Of a DNA stretch of 64,000 nt, positions 21,095-32,701 are shown piece by piece. Made by a program: the position numbers and the translations under genes. The DNA is from Molossus alvarezi (taxonomy: Eukaryota > Chordata > Mammalia > Chiroptera > Molossidae): contig CM073885.1 in NCBI GenBank assembly GCA_037176705.1, forward strand, positions 87,390,001-87,454,000, given 5' to 3'. How positions within the stretch are numbered: the first letter of the stretch is position 1; each line of letters starts with the position of its first letter. The notes below the pieces were generated by a model that was not told the DNA's origin, ran no database searches, and saw only the letters and a list, made by a program, of their open reading frames with translations.

Positions 21095-22857
21095 GGTCTA
21101 TGTTATCCGAATGGATAGGCTGCAGTGATGAAACAGTTCTGCTACAGGGCAAACTGGTGGTGTTATCACGATAGCACTGAACAGTGATTTGCTTTAGCCT
21201 TCACTCGTCATTTTCAGCTGTTCTTAAAAGGGAAAGCTAGACTCTTCCGTATTTTGTTCTGTTCCCTTCTGCCCCCTTCCAATGTAACCCATTCTGCTTA
21301 AATCCTCCAGCAAGGTTAAAATTCTTTTTTTTTTTTTACCTCTTACTCCTATACAGAACCTGAAACCCAGTCAAGGTGGAATGTGTTTACAGAATTTTAG
21401 AGGGAACTTTTGCAGCGTTAGAATCAAACTTCCTCATCCACTTATTTCACAGCCTTTGCTTGAAAAACCACATCACAGCTCAGTCCCTCGCAGCCCTGAG
21501 GTCTCGCTACGACTGCTTCTCTGCAGACTAAGTCAATACCTGCCCTTCTGGCTTGGTCCTGGGGGCACTGAAGAGGGGATTCCTGTTTTAGATGAGAGAG
21601 CAAGCAATTGACCTCTAGCATCCCTTCCAGCTCTAAGAGTACATGACATGCTTTCTTTATGCTAAGGCATGCACGAGAGAGCCTACAACTTCTTTCTAGT
21701 GATGGTTCAAGATTAGATGTGTCTCTCTTTGTGACACGCAACAGTCTGGATGAGGAACAGTGTATCAAGGGTTTGTCTAATGTGAAAAGGACTGAATTTA
21801 TTTTATTAGTGAATACTGAGTCCAGTGCAGACATGCAAATTAATATAGATTTGCACATCCAGAGACAAAGGAAAATTATTTGGGGCTTAAAAGTGTTATC
21901 TACAGGGTTATCATCTGAGTCTATGATTCTGCAGCACCAGAGTCTCTTTGAGCCTGCAGGAAGCCATATAACCAGCCCAGCCCTCATGCGATCTGCTTTG
22001 CACAAACAATGGTAACACTAGAAATATAAATCCATCTATTGTCGATCAATACATTTCCCACTTGCAGGGTGATACATATTTCAGGAGAGAACTACATACA
22101 TAAACCAATGCACACACACAAAATCTATACACTTCATTCATATCAAACCTATAATGCAAACTTTGAATCGCTGAAGCTAAAATTTGAAGCAAAATTTTGC
22201 AATTGAGGTAACTGATGTATATTAGCAGAAAGGCTCAGTGAGCTCCTTTCTTTTAGATGATGCTGGGAATCACTAATTCTACTTAAAAGACTAGAAAAAA
22301 ATGTAAGCTTTAATGTAGAAAAGATCATTGCTCACATGAATATGTTCTTTAAAACTGCAAAAGAAAGCACTAATTTTAACTTTTCTGAGACACTGTTGCT
22401 CCATAGTGAGGTTATAAATGAATAGACCAAGGACTGTCACAAACTGGGACCTTTAGCCAGTTCTGTCTGGCACTAAAATAACTCTATGCCTTATCTGGGA
22501 ACCTTGAGGCTACTAACCCTAATGCACATATTTCACTTCCAGAATTCTCAACTAGATTAAAAATTCAAGTCCCTCTGGTCAACTCTTACTCTCACTGGTT
22601 TATGGATCATCACTCTTCACCCCACCTCACTTTACCACTGTGGCTTCTCCTACTGGTGACTCTTCCTCTAACATCCATTCTACTGTAAATGAAATCCCTT
22701 CATCCTAAACCTTCCTGTAGAGCATTCGCTTGACCACTAACTGCAACCTGGCTCTCCCTGCACCCTCCTGTAGCACCTCTGCTTCTCTTACAAACCCTCT
22801 AAACGGAGGCTACTTACCTCTCTCACTACTACCCTCCCAACCCACAGCACACCCATG
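21095..22857. other. No gene recognised
   Basis: Includes a T run at 21326-21338 and the longest minus-strand open frame of the window (187 codons, 21442-22005), which has no recognised motif and no supporting splice or promoter context. 'ctagcatcccttccagctctaagagt' near 21617 resembles a phrase common in old mammalian repeats. No assignment is made. Confidence 0.4.
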
Positions 22858-22912
22858 CAGGCACGCACACACACGCACATCTACCCACCCACCCACGCAC
22901 GCACGCACACAT
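22858..22912. repeat. CA/CCCA/CGCA low-complexity tract
   Basis: Runs of CACA, CCCA and CGCA units in tandem. Confidence 0.85.
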
Positions 22913-23934
22913 CCCTGCCTAAGACTAAAAGTAGCTTGGCTTCCACTACTCCAGAACATAGTGCCTCTATTCTCATGCAAAAAATACTCACTTGAAACAC
23001 ACATGCCTAGTTGTATAGCTCTCTTACCTGCCTATCATCTCTCATTCCTACTGCTTCCAAATGGCTGCAGCCTCAACACTGGTACATAGATAATGCAAAA
23101 AAGAATTGACCCATTGCTCACAAACCTAAAACTACTACATATCATCTACTGAATAAAATTGTCATTAGTAAACAAATATCTTTCCTGCATATTTTCATAT
23201 TTTTTCTCAAATTAACAAAATATTTCCCATAAATTCCAGATGGGGATGTTTTCCAGTTCCTTGAGACGATCCATCAATATGCCTTTTCATAACTTTCCTT
23301 TTCTCTTCTGATCTACCAAGAATTTTGATTATTTTCTCCAAGAAGCATCTGAACATTAATCTATTGTGCACTCTGATCTTTCCTTTTCTCCATATCTCAT
23401 TGGTGTGTGTGTGTATTAGTATAAATATTAACATAACTATATGTATGGTTTTTCATGTTATCTTGCCATTTTACTCTATAAACTTATTATTCAGCTCTTT
23501 TTCTGACTGTTGTTCTTTATAACTGGATTATAAATTTAATGGAGGCATAGATTGTGGTTTCTATTTCTTATTAGTCTTTAACAAATATTTATCAAGCAAT
23601 AGAAGCCATATGATTAAAATTAATACATAGAGATATTATTATTATTTAAAGAGAAGGCTTTCTTTTCCCACAAATTTGGCTTGAGGTTGTGAGCAAACCA
23701 GGCCAAATATTGCTAATGATTAAATAGTCAAGTCAGAATGTTTTCTTGTCATTCAAATTGTGTTAGCACTGTAGGTCCAGGTATTACTGGAATCCAATAT
23801 GTTTTCAATATTCTGCTTCAGACTTACCATTCATTATGTGGATAGAAAATATGCTATATATAGATCATATTCTATCATCTAATTAGAGTATTTTTAACAT
23901 GGACTTAGAGGGCAATGGGAAGCAGTAATTTTAA
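22913..23934. other. No gene; possible L2 tail
   Basis: 'ataactggattataaatttaatggaggcatagattgtggtttctat' at 23519-23565 resembles the L2 sequence before its 3' end. The rest is unassigned AT-rich DNA. Confidence 0.35.
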
Positions 23935-24168
23935 ATAATAATAACATATTGATCTCACTATGTGTCCGGTACTTCATATGTATTATCTCTGATTCTAACC
24001 CCAACTTTCAATATAGGTGCCTTATCATTATCTCACAGGGGAGAGACTGTAGGTCCAAGAGTTTAGATAAGCTGCTCAAGATCACACACCTAGTAAAGAG
24101 AGGAGCTGCTACTTTAACTCTGTTTCATGTGATTCAAGCCTTGTTATTTCCACTATGCCAAAGTAACA
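23935..24168 (-). mobile_element. MIR SINE
   Basis: Reverse-orientation MIR landmarks: 'ctcactatgtgtccggtacttcatatgtattatctc', 'cttatcattatctcacaggggag', 'aagctgctcaagatcacacacctagtaaag'. Confidence 0.8.
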
Positions 24169-24206
24169 TTAACTAATAATTAACAAGTTTTAGAAATCTG
24201 TTCTTT

Positions 24207-24222
24207 AAAACAAGTACTTATA
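24207..24222. repeat. Left target-site duplication of the intact HAL1
   Basis: AAAACAAGTACTTATA, repeated exactly at 26384-26399. Confidence 0.97.
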
Positions 24223-24232
24223 GACTTCCGGT

Positions 24233-24241
24233 CAAGATGGC
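24233..24241 (+). promoter_or_regulatory. YY1-like site at the HAL1 5' end
   Basis: CAAGATGGC starts 11 bases into the element. In human L1 the same motif close to base +1 binds YY1 and positions transcription start. The second HAL1 copy keeps it at 46083-46091. Confidence 0.7.
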
Positions 24242-25077
24242 AGTGTAGGTAAACGTGGTATCGTGTCCTCCCACAACCACATCAAAGTTACAACTAAACT
24301 ACAGAACAACCATCATTCAAAACCGCCTGAAATCGAGCTGAATGGAAGTCCTACAACTACGGAATTAAAGCAGCAGCCGCATCCAGACTGGGAGGAGGGG
24401 CGGAGGGGACGGGCTGGTCCCACACCCACGTGTGGCGGATAAAAATCAGGAGGACACCTCGGCTGGGAAGTTCCTCCCTGAGGACTGAGGGGTCCCCGTC
24501 CCACACCAGGTGCCCCGTTCAGGGTTCCAGTGCCAGGAAGAGAATCCCCATAACTTCTGGCTGGAAAAACCAGCGGGAACTGAGGCTCAGGGAGGCTGAT
24601 GCGGCTGGAGCCCCAGGCAGCTCCTTAAAGGGCCCGCGCACGAACTTATGGGACTCTCTCCCTCTAAGCTTGGAGGGGAGGCAGCTCAAGGGGCACCAGA
24701 GACATACAGGGAAGAACTGAGCTGTTTGGCACTGGAGCGAGGGCTGGAGAGGGGGCTTTCTCCTGGACAAATGTGCTGTCAGAGGCCTTTGTTCCCTTGG
24801 TGAGCCCTTCCCTGGGGCGGCAGACAGCCCCCATATCTGGGACTCCACCAACCTGGCTCACACTGGTAGCCCCGCCCTGCTGACTCCCTGAGGCCCCGCC
24901 CACCCAATTTTCAGGCCCACCCAAGCTGTTGCCCCTTGCTTAACCATAGGATTGGCCTGGCTTGGATCCTGCTTCAGGTTTTTTCTAAATTCTTTCAAAC
25001 AAGCAGCATCTGGTCTCAGCGAGCCCCATACCACTCGTGAAGTAATACCCAGAAACAATCACAGGGAGGCAGCCAAA

Positions 25078-26010
25078 ATGAGGAGACAAAGAAACAGGTC
25101 CCAAATGAAAGAACAGAACAAAACCCCAAGAAAAGAACTAAGCGAAATGGAGATAAGCAACCTAACAGATGCTGAGTTCAAAATACTGCTTATAAGGATG
25201 CTCAATGAACTTAGTGAGAACCTCAGTGAACTTAGTGAGGGCCTCAGGAGCATAAGAAAGGACGAGTCAGAAATGATGGATGCACAGTCAGAAATGAAGG
25301 AGGCATTAATTGAAATAAAGAATAATTTACACAGATTCAGTAGTAGAGTACGTAAATCCAAGAAGCAAACCATCGATTTGGAATATAAGGAAGCAAAAAA
25401 TGCCCAATCAGAACAAAAAAGAATCCAAAAAAATGAGGATAGTGTAAGGAGCCTCTGGGACAACTTCAAGCATGCCAACATTCGCATCTTGGGGGTTCCA
25501 GAAGGAGAAGAGCAAGAACAAGAAATTGAAAACCTGTTTGAAACAATAATGGCAGAAAATTTTCCTAACTTGGTGAAGGAAACAGATATACAAGTCCAGG
25601 AAGCACAGAGAGCCCCAAACAAGATGAACCCCAAGAGGCCCACACCGAGACACATCATCATCAAAATGCAAAAGGTTCAAGACAAAGAGAGAATCTTAAA
25701 AGCAGCAAGAGAAAGGCAGCTAGTTACCTACAAGGGAGTTCCCATAAGGCTGTCAGCTGATTTCTCAAAAGAAACTTTGCAGGCCAGAAGGGAGTGGCAA
25801 GAAATATTCAGAGTGATGAAAACCAAGAACCTACAACCAAGATTACTCTATCCTGCAAAGCTGTCATTTAGAATCAATGGCCATATAAAGAGTTTCCCAG
25901 ACAAGAAAAAGTTAAAGGAGTTCATCACCACCAAACTGTTATTATATGAAATGATGAAGAGTCTTTTTGAAGAAAAAGATAAAATGTATGAACAAACAAA
26001 ATGGCAATGA
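25078..26010 (+). CDS. HAL1 ORF1 protein (L1 ORF1p-type RNA chaperone), intact
   Basis: 310 residues. In L1 this protein coats its own RNA as trimers and is needed for retrotransposition. In a HAL1 it would package an RNA that lacks ORF2. Visible parts: a basic start (MRRQRNRSQMKEQNK); a heptad-rich coiled coil, about residues 22-125; an RRM domain starting near 133 with the core NIRILGVPE (134-142); and a C-terminal domain, about 205-285, with TYKGVPIRLSADFSKETLQA and LYPAKLSF (257-264). Every L1 ORF1p block is present and no stop or frameshift occurs. I chose the ATG at 25078 because L1 ORF1p starts M-(K/R)-R-Q-R and the second copy has the equivalent ATG. An in-frame ATG at 24952 would add 42 residues of 5' UTR translation. 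Whether the protein is made is unknown. Confidence 0.88.
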   Translation: MRRQRNRSQMKEQNKTPRKELSEMEISNLTDAEFKILLIRMLNELSENLSELSEGLRSIRKDESEMMDAQSEMKEALIEIKNNLHRFSSRVRKSKKQTIDLEYKEAKNAQSEQKRIQKNEDSVRSLWDNFKHANIRILGVPEGEEQEQEIENLFETIMAENFPNLVKETDIQVQEAQRAPNKMNPKRPTPRHIIIKMQKVQDKERILKAARERQLVTYKGVPIRLSADFSKETLQARREWQEIFRVMKTKNLQPRLLYPAKLSFRINGHIKSFPDKKKLKEFITTKLLLYEMMKSLFEEKDKMYEQTKWQ

Positions 26011-26270
26011 ATACATATCTATCGACAATGGAATCTACAAACAAAATGAACAGGTAGAACAGAAACATTCTCATAGATACAGAGAACATTTTGTTGGTTG
26101 CCAGATGGGAGGGGGATTGGGGGAATGGGTGAAAAAGGTGAAGGGATTAAGAAGTACAAATTCATTGCTAGACTGACAAACCTCAAACGGAAAGGTGTTG
26201 GGGGGTGGGAAGAAATAAACCAAAGAACTTATATGCATAACCAATGGACACAGACAACAGTGTGGGAAAA

Positions 26271-26313
26271 GGCGGGAGGGGGGCGGGAGGGGGGAGGAGG
26301 GGGTCAATGGGGG
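26271..26313 (+). other. G-rich tract in the HAL1 3' UTR (potential G-quadruplex)
   Basis: Several runs of three to six G separated by one to five bases. Similar G-rich tracts occupy the same place in the L1/HAL1 tails at 3540-3595 and, as the C-rich complement, at 7190-7225 and 30961-31010. L1 3' UTRs in mammals are known to carry such quadruplex-forming runs. Confidence 0.7.
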
Positions 26314-26383
26314 AAAAATGAGGAACATCTGTAATACATTCTACATTCAACAATAAAGATTTTTAAAAAATAAATAAATAAAT

Positions 26384-26399
26384 AAAACAAGTACTTATA
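26384..26399. repeat. Right target-site duplication of the intact HAL1
   Basis: Exact copy of 24207-24222. Confidence 0.97.
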
Positions 26400-26557
26400 T
26401 CAATAGGGATATACCGTGTCCCTGATTGTCACTGAGTTTATAATCAACATATAATCCCTAACTATTTGGACTTACCTAAAATGTTACCTATTATTACGTA
26501 AGAATCTATAGTCAGATACTTATTTATACAGTGGTCTATGAGGTTCAGTCAAATACT

Positions 26558-26645
26558 GCCATATATATATATACACATATATATATATATGATATATATG
26601 TGATATATGTGTGTGTGTGCATGCATGTGTATATGTATATATAGT
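26558..26645. repeat. (TA)n/(TG)n compound microsatellite
   Basis: Alternating AT, ACAT and GTGT runs with a self-complementary character. Confidence 0.9.
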
Positions 26646-28270
26646 ATTTTGAATCTTAAGGGGAACAACAACAAAAAGGCAAGAAAGAGTCGTCAAATAA
26701 CATAAATCAACAAGAAAAATGTGATACTTCAGGCTATAAATACTGGAAACACTGTCTCTGCAGACTCTGAATAGAGTTAATCAAATTATGGGTAATGTTT
26801 GAAAGGTAAAAGAGATATGATGCTAAAATATAGCAAATATAACCTAAAGGGACACTTAAGTAAAAGTCTCATATTGCAATTATAGATCCCTAGTTCACAA
26901 ACTAAAAAGGGCCCTGCTTTTCTGGTGTGATGCCTGTGGCCATCGCTCATTACTTAAGGAATAACCCCCAAGTTTGACATGCTGGAGTGATTCAACTTTA
27001 AAGTTCTGATAACTTTAAATGAAAGGGGTTATATCAAGTCATTACAGTTGGCCCCTCAGCTGTAAATATCTCCTGATGTCACAGCTACCGGTGGCATGCA
27101 TGTACACTGGATTTTTGTTATAACACTCATCATTTTGTAATCACAGGTCCTTAAAGATAAGAGCACCTCAGAGCAAGGATTTTTGTACTTCAGGAATTAG
27201 CACTGTTTGGAGGATGGGGCAGACATGTCATTTACAAACTCCACCATCGGGAACTGCGTCACAGAGAGGTGCCCTGGTAGTAGGTATCTAGAAACTTACT
27301 TTGACTGGTTTGTTCTTAGGATCGCTTTAGATGGCACTGTGATTCAATAAACCACTGGGTACAGCATTAACTCTCAGTGTGTTACAACTTGAATATCCAT
27401 TCATATTACAATCAGGGGATTCAAATGATAGATTGTTTCTGTATCAGAGTTTTTCCAGTCAAGAATATTTTTATCTGATGAGAATGACTATTTTGACTTT
27501 GAGATATAAAACCCATAGAGATACTAATTCAAATACATTTAATCTGATCTCCATGCATTCCTACACTTCACTGCTACACCCTAGCTATTCTTTATAGGGA
27601 AAAACTTATTGTGCTGCCAAAACACCCCCTGCCACCTCGAATGACAAGAGCATTCATGCATTTTCATGAGCTCGTTTCAGGACAGGAAAAGCAAGTTCCA
27701 CAATTCCCAATAAACACATTAAGATACCAGAATATTCTAAATAGATACTGTAATTAAAGGACCAACTACCCTAATCCTACATGTAATGACCAATAATAGG
27801 AAGTCATAAACTCAAATGTCTATGAGTTAATAAAATTATAAGTGGTTTCTCCTATCCCCCAGAAGTTGGCGTGTATATGGATCTAAAGACTTTATTTTTC
27901 CGTTTGATTTTGTTTCAATCATCCTCACAACATCTGGGAAATATACTAATTATTCCACATACATTTGAGTATGGAGTTTCACTTCAAAGGCTGGAGAAAT
28001 CAATAACCACAGCATAAGGAAAATATACTTGTCAGCCTACTCCATAATGTGCAATACATATCAAAAATAATACTGAAGACATGAGCAGGTCGTTTAAAAC
28101 TACAAATGATACTTCTATGCTCAAGAGCGTTAAGCAGTAAAAATGCCAACTCAATGTTGCCATTTTTAAATCTAAATAGTAATTAAAATACAGCGATTTA
28201 GAAAAAAATAAAATATATTACTCCTGTTGTTACAGGAGCCCACAGGTGTGATTATCTAGCTGAATATTTT

Positions 28271-28271
<1 letters not shown>
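26646..28271. other. No recognisable feature
   Basis: About 1.6 kb of AT-rich DNA with open frames under 75 codons and no repeat that I can name. It could be unique intergenic sequence. Confidence 0.45.

Positions 28272-28301
<30 letters not shown>
28272..28301. repeat. (CA)15 microsatellite
   Basis: Fifteen uninterrupted CA units. Confidence 0.97.
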
Positions 28302-28302
<1 letters not shown>

Positions 28303-28739
28303 CCCAAAATTGTGATTTTTATCAACCAAGCTGTAAGGAAGTGTGAAGAAAACTGCAAGGCTCATTACAAATGCAACCTGGGGAAGAATACCTAAAACTG
28401 CATCTATGGAAGTCTAAAGAGAGCTACGAAAAAAGACCCATGCTAAACATAAACATTAATGGGAAATACAAACAATAGTGTATTAACATTGAATAATAAT
28501 TAAGAGCAATTTTCTTAAGACTGTCTAAAAAGACCTTTGGTTGATTTGTTAATAGCTCTATGTTCTCCTGTAATGATACCACGTTACCATGTGACCCTGG
28601 TTCTCATTGCTGTATTTCAACTCCCCAAATGCATTTATGTTGTGCTAAGGCAGCCTCCCTCTCTAGACCCTTCAAAAATGAAGTCTCTGGAACATGATCT
28701 TCCTTGTTGTCACAACCCAACAAGATGACCCAACTTACC

Positions 28740-29035
28740 CCCAAAGTCATGCCCTTTTACCCCTTCAGACATTGGCACGATACCCTCCCTGTACTCTCTC
28801 TCTGAGGAAGTCCTACCCATTCTTCAAGATCCCTCTCAGTGTTATCTTGATTGTGAAGTCTCCCCTGTCTCTCTCAGACCCAGTTACACATTTAGCACAT
28901 GCCCACGGGTGTTAACATTCATTTGTGTGTCTCCATCAGCAGACTGAATTCCTAGAAAGCAGATATTGATATTCTTTTTCTTTTATTGTATCCATTTGGT
29001 ATGGCTCCATAATAAATACTCAGTAAGAGATGGAT
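28740..29035 (+). mobile_element. L2 LINE 3' end
   Basis: Colinear with the L2 3' part: 'cctacccattcttcaagatccctctcag', 'tgaagtctcccctgtctctc', 'ttgtgtgtctccatcagcagactgaattcctagaaagcagatattg', 'aataaatactcagtaag'. Confidence 0.8.
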
Positions 29036-30915
29036 GGGTGGGCTGGATGCATTCACACATGAATAAAAAGGCCCCTGCATTTCAATTAACATTCTGGTAT
29101 TTTGAATTTGATCCTATGACAAGATCAGGTGCAGACGGATCTATCAGCTGTGCAAACTGAATCCAGATGATATAAATTTGGAAGTATTCAGAGAACCTAA
29201 TGCCTCACGGCACCAATGATTCCAATTAGGAGTCGTGGGTTATGTATGTTCGTGCTGTCAGTACTGGTCCAGTACTAGGTGTGCTTAGTATCGGGTCCTT
29301 TACAAAGACTACATCGTACTTATGACCAATATGTACCAGACCAAACTCATACAGCCAATGCATTCTTTGTATCAGTAGGGCTTTTACTGAAACAGAAACC
29401 ATAGCTAATCAATACACAAACTGAGACATGGTTGCTTACTACTCTGTTCATATGATTTTCAATATGTTCATGGTTTATTCTGAATTTCTGATTTTTCTTT
29501 TTTTTTCCCATTCTCATTTCAAAATACTCAGAGCATCTTGTCAAAGGAAAATGGAAACAGGCAAAAGTCCAGAAAATATCCTGAAATGGAGTAAGAAAAC
29601 TCAACAAAAATACTGTAAGACACCTCTTATAACTGGATACATTAATTCCTCTCTTCTAAGGAGGAAAGCGATGCGACCCAGAGCCCTAAGACCGTTTTGT
29701 GTCAGCAATTCTGCAGAATCACATGCTGGGCGGTGCGAACCCAAGTCACCCAGCCCTCATCATGGAGCGCCAGCTCTGATTTAATTGATTTTAAGTCTAG
29801 AATTTAATGAAGAAGAAAAAGTGTTTAGTGATCCTCAGGACACACGCACGGGCCCATAAGAGGGAAGCAAGAGACAGCTATTCTCTCTTAGTACCCAGGC
29901 TGCTCTCTTTGAAGCATTTCTTTGTGGACTGTACATTTCATTCTACTGCATTTCCGTCAACTCCATGGTAGACAACACCATCCGTCTTATTTCATCTTTT
30001 TAACAAGAACTTGATGAGGTGACACAGGACTGATTCTTAAAAACACATTACCTGCTATGTGAGGCATGTGTGACAGGAAGAACTATCTTAGTGACAGGCA
30101 CCTGACAGCAGATTTGTTGATTTCATGGTCACTTCATTTAAAGTAACAACAGGGTGAAATATGCCATCTGATAATCTGTTTGAATGTTGACTGTGAAAAG
30201 CACTTAACATTTCTGCCAGCTACCAGGACTACAGAATCTGTTCTTCAATATGTGAGGGTCTGTCTTCCTCTTCCCTCGTTTTCATCAATTCTTTGCCCAT
30301 CCTCACTTTCCTCCGAGGAAATCCCCAGTCCTTTTCTGGAAAGGCATTATGCAGAGAAATTTGGCCCCCGGGATAACCAGCTCTCTTTGCAGCCACGCTT
30401 TTCGAAGATGCTATGTGTTCTACAGTTGGAGGCTACCAGCTGAGAAAGACGCCCGGGCCACTTTTCCAGACATTACAGGTGACCCTTCGAGACAAGTCAT
30501 TTAACATTTCCAATCTCCAATCAGGGATGAGACGCGTCCGCATGGATATTGGCCTCTTCGTTCGCTACATGTTAGCTTGAGAAAAGAATGAGTTCAAACA
30601 CCCGAAGGCCACATTTCCATACATCTTATGGCTATATTTCTTTCTGTATTCTTATAGTGGTAAAAGCAAAAACAAACTAGATCATACCAATGGCTCGAAG
30701 GCAATGACTGTCCACGCGTCACCCATCCATCACGTTCCTGCTGGAGATGCGGGTGCGAGAGCAACCCTTCTCCCCTGCAGGGCAAGGACTTCTTACAAGG
30801 GAAACCAGGCAGAATTTCCCCAATGCCACAGCTAGCTGAGCATTACCCTTTTAACAGCCCAGTGGAAAGCAAGCTCACAGAAAATAAATATCACCATGTT
30901 AATCAGTATTAATGT
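29036..30915. other. No recognisable feature
   Basis: About 1.9 kb, mostly unique-looking, with unrecognised open frames up to 118 codons (29428-29784). No exon or repeat supported. Confidence 0.45.
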
Positions 30916-30919
30916 GAGT

Positions 30920-31070
30920 GTTTTTAAAAATTGTTTTAATGTTGACATTATGGCAGGAGTCCTCCTCCTCCCTTTGCTCACCGCCACCCTCCCCCGCCTC
31001 CCCCAGCCTTGACCTTTACCAAATTATTGTCTGTGTCCAAGAGGTAACTATATATGCCCTTTAGCTATTT
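30920..31070 (-). mobile_element. L1/HAL1 3' UTR fragment
   Basis: Complement of the lineage's L1 tail: A-rich end at 30921-30930, C-rich (G-rich in sense) tract at 30961-31008, and 'ttattgtctgtgtccaagag' matching the 'ggacacagacaa' element seen in the intact HAL1. More diverged than the copy at 7.1-7.7 kb. Confidence 0.75.
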
Positions 31071-31186
31071 CCTTCACCTTTTTTATTGTTTTTATCATTT
31101 TGCAGCCCATAGATATGGAGTCTCCTAAAGAAAATCAGTGGCTAATCTTGGCAGAAGAGAAGATCCTTTAAAGTGTAACACCCTGT

Positions 31187-31417
31187 GTCCAGCCGGTGTG
31201 GCTCAGTGGTTGAGAATTGACCTATGCACCAAGAGGTCACCGGTTCGATTCCAGTCAGGACACATGCCCAGGTTGTGGGCCCGATCCCCAGTGGGGGGCA
31301 TGCAGGAGGCGGCCAGTTAATACTCTCTCTCATCGATGTTTCTATCTCTCCCTCTCACTTCCTCTCTCTCTAAAGTCAATAAAGGGAAAAAAAATAAAAT
31401 TAATTTTTAAAAAAAGG
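31187..31417 (+). mobile_element. VES-type SINE
   Basis: Box A TGGCTCAGTGG, box B GGTTCGATTCC, GATCCCCAGTGGGGGG segment, CT-rich body, A-rich tail. Perfect target duplication AACACCCTGT at 31177-31186 and 31418-31427. Confidence 0.95.
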
Positions 31418-31870
31418 AACACCCTGTAGAAAATGCAGACTCTAGGCACAGCCGGCCTACCTGAAGAAAAGGGTTAAGTTCAGGTTGCCTGACGAACTAC
31501 TCCGGCCTAAGCCATCCAGCAATGACCTGTATCAACAGTCTCTTATCCTCATTGCTTGGGATCCCACACCCTCCAACACCGCCACTCAGCTGCACAGCCC
31601 ACAGATCCGACAGCCTCTTGGATATCCACTCGCTTGAAGCTTTTTAAACAGCATTAAATATGAACCAGAAACAGTCCAGTTAAAATTTACACTTTCTTTG
31701 AAAGATTTTTTTGACATATTCAATGCTTGTGAAAGCTGAGGTCTGACGGCCCTAGTCAAGTACAGTTGAGTGAGCAGACTGCAGGCTCCCACCCTCCACC
31801 GCCAGGGCAGGTGAACCGTGACACGGAGGGACAGACCTCCCTGCCTCTCTGTTCCTTTTCCAGAAAATAT

Positions 31871-31875
<5 letters not shown>

Positions 31876-31906
<31 letters not shown>
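31876..31906. repeat. (GA)n microsatellite
   Basis: About 15 GA units preceded and followed by short A runs. No SINE head is attached. Confidence 0.93.
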
Positions 31907-31910
<4 letters not shown>

Positions 31911-32701
31911 CTTCCGTCAAACTATTGTTTGATGATTTCTTTGTTGAAATAAACATCTCAATAGAAGGACGCTCTGGGAGCGTTGGCTGCCCCATGGCTT
32001 AATCCAACTCTCTTTAAGTCGGTTAATTTCTCACCACATTTCTAGAGTGACAGCTGACAAATTTAAGTGTTTTTTTTTTCCCTCTGTCAGTATGTTTTCT
32101 TTTATCATTTCAATGCACCATCTAAAATACTACTTTGCAGTTCTTAGTACTCTTTACCAAGGATGTGAAGAGACATGCCAGAGACAGATGGACATTTTTT
32201 CTCATAATGTTGTCATTAGCATTATAACTCAAGTACCTTTAATACAGAATTATGCCATTGCACCTATTTCTTTATTTAAACTTAAAAAAAAAGCTTTGAT
32301 TTTAAACTTCCCAGGATGCGGTGGTAAATAGTTACTTGTGGTTATTTTAATGAAGTGGGAACAGATGAAAATGTCAGCTGGGGAAAGCATTTAAGGAGCA
32401 TCCCTCTACAACAAAAATAACGGATGTTTAAGTCCCACTAAACAAGATGCCGTATTTCCCTGGAGGTTTACATATCTATACTGTAAAACGACTCTATAAT
32501 CGCCCCTGTAGGGAAGATGGCCTATCATTAGCAGATTTCCAAACTTCATCACGCTCTTCAGGACTGAGTACCTGTGAAGCTCCCTGGCACCGGGCATTTG
32601 GTACAAACCATTGTGCGAACCCAACCTTCATCACTTCCATTTTCTGCCATCTGGAGGATATTAAAAATGAAATAAAGACCCAAAAGTGTCTGGTTTTGCT
32701 G

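Larger units (their letters stand above)
24223..26383 (+). mobile_element. Full-length HAL1-type element (half-LINE-1: ORF1 only)
   Basis: Complete 2,161-bp non-LTR element bounded by a perfect 16-bp target duplication. Order: 5' UTR starting GACTTCCGGTCAAGATGGCAG (855 bp to the ORF1 start), intact ORF1, about 360 bp of L1-like 3' UTR with a G-rich tract and AATAAA at 26352-26357, and a (TAAA)n tail. Nothing between ORF1 and the 3' UTR could encode an endonuclease or reverse transcriptase. HAL1 elements are known in mammals as L1 derivatives that lost ORF2, so this one must have been moved by L1 ORF2 protein in trans. The perfect duplication and intact ORF1 make it young. Confidence 0.92.

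Noticed and set aside
21442..22005. 187-codon minus-strand open frame
   Set aside because: The longest frame outside the HAL1 region, but it has no recognised motif, no clear splice or promoter context, and a plus-strand frame of 118 codons overlaps it. Chance length for this amount of DNA.
22858..22912. CRISPR-like or satellite array
   Set aside because: Units are only two to four bases; it is simple-sequence DNA with no spacers.
24952..25077. In-frame upstream ATG giving a 352-residue HAL1 protein
   Set aside because: The extra 42 residues come from 5' UTR sequence. L1 ORF1 proteins begin M-(K/R)-R-Q-R, which is at 25078, and the older copy has the equivalent ATG there.
25059..25664. 201-codon open frame on the minus strand opposite HAL1 ORF1
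   Set aside because: It is the antisense shadow of an intact coding sequence; the protein is serine/leucine-rich as expected for reversed lysine/glutamate codons.
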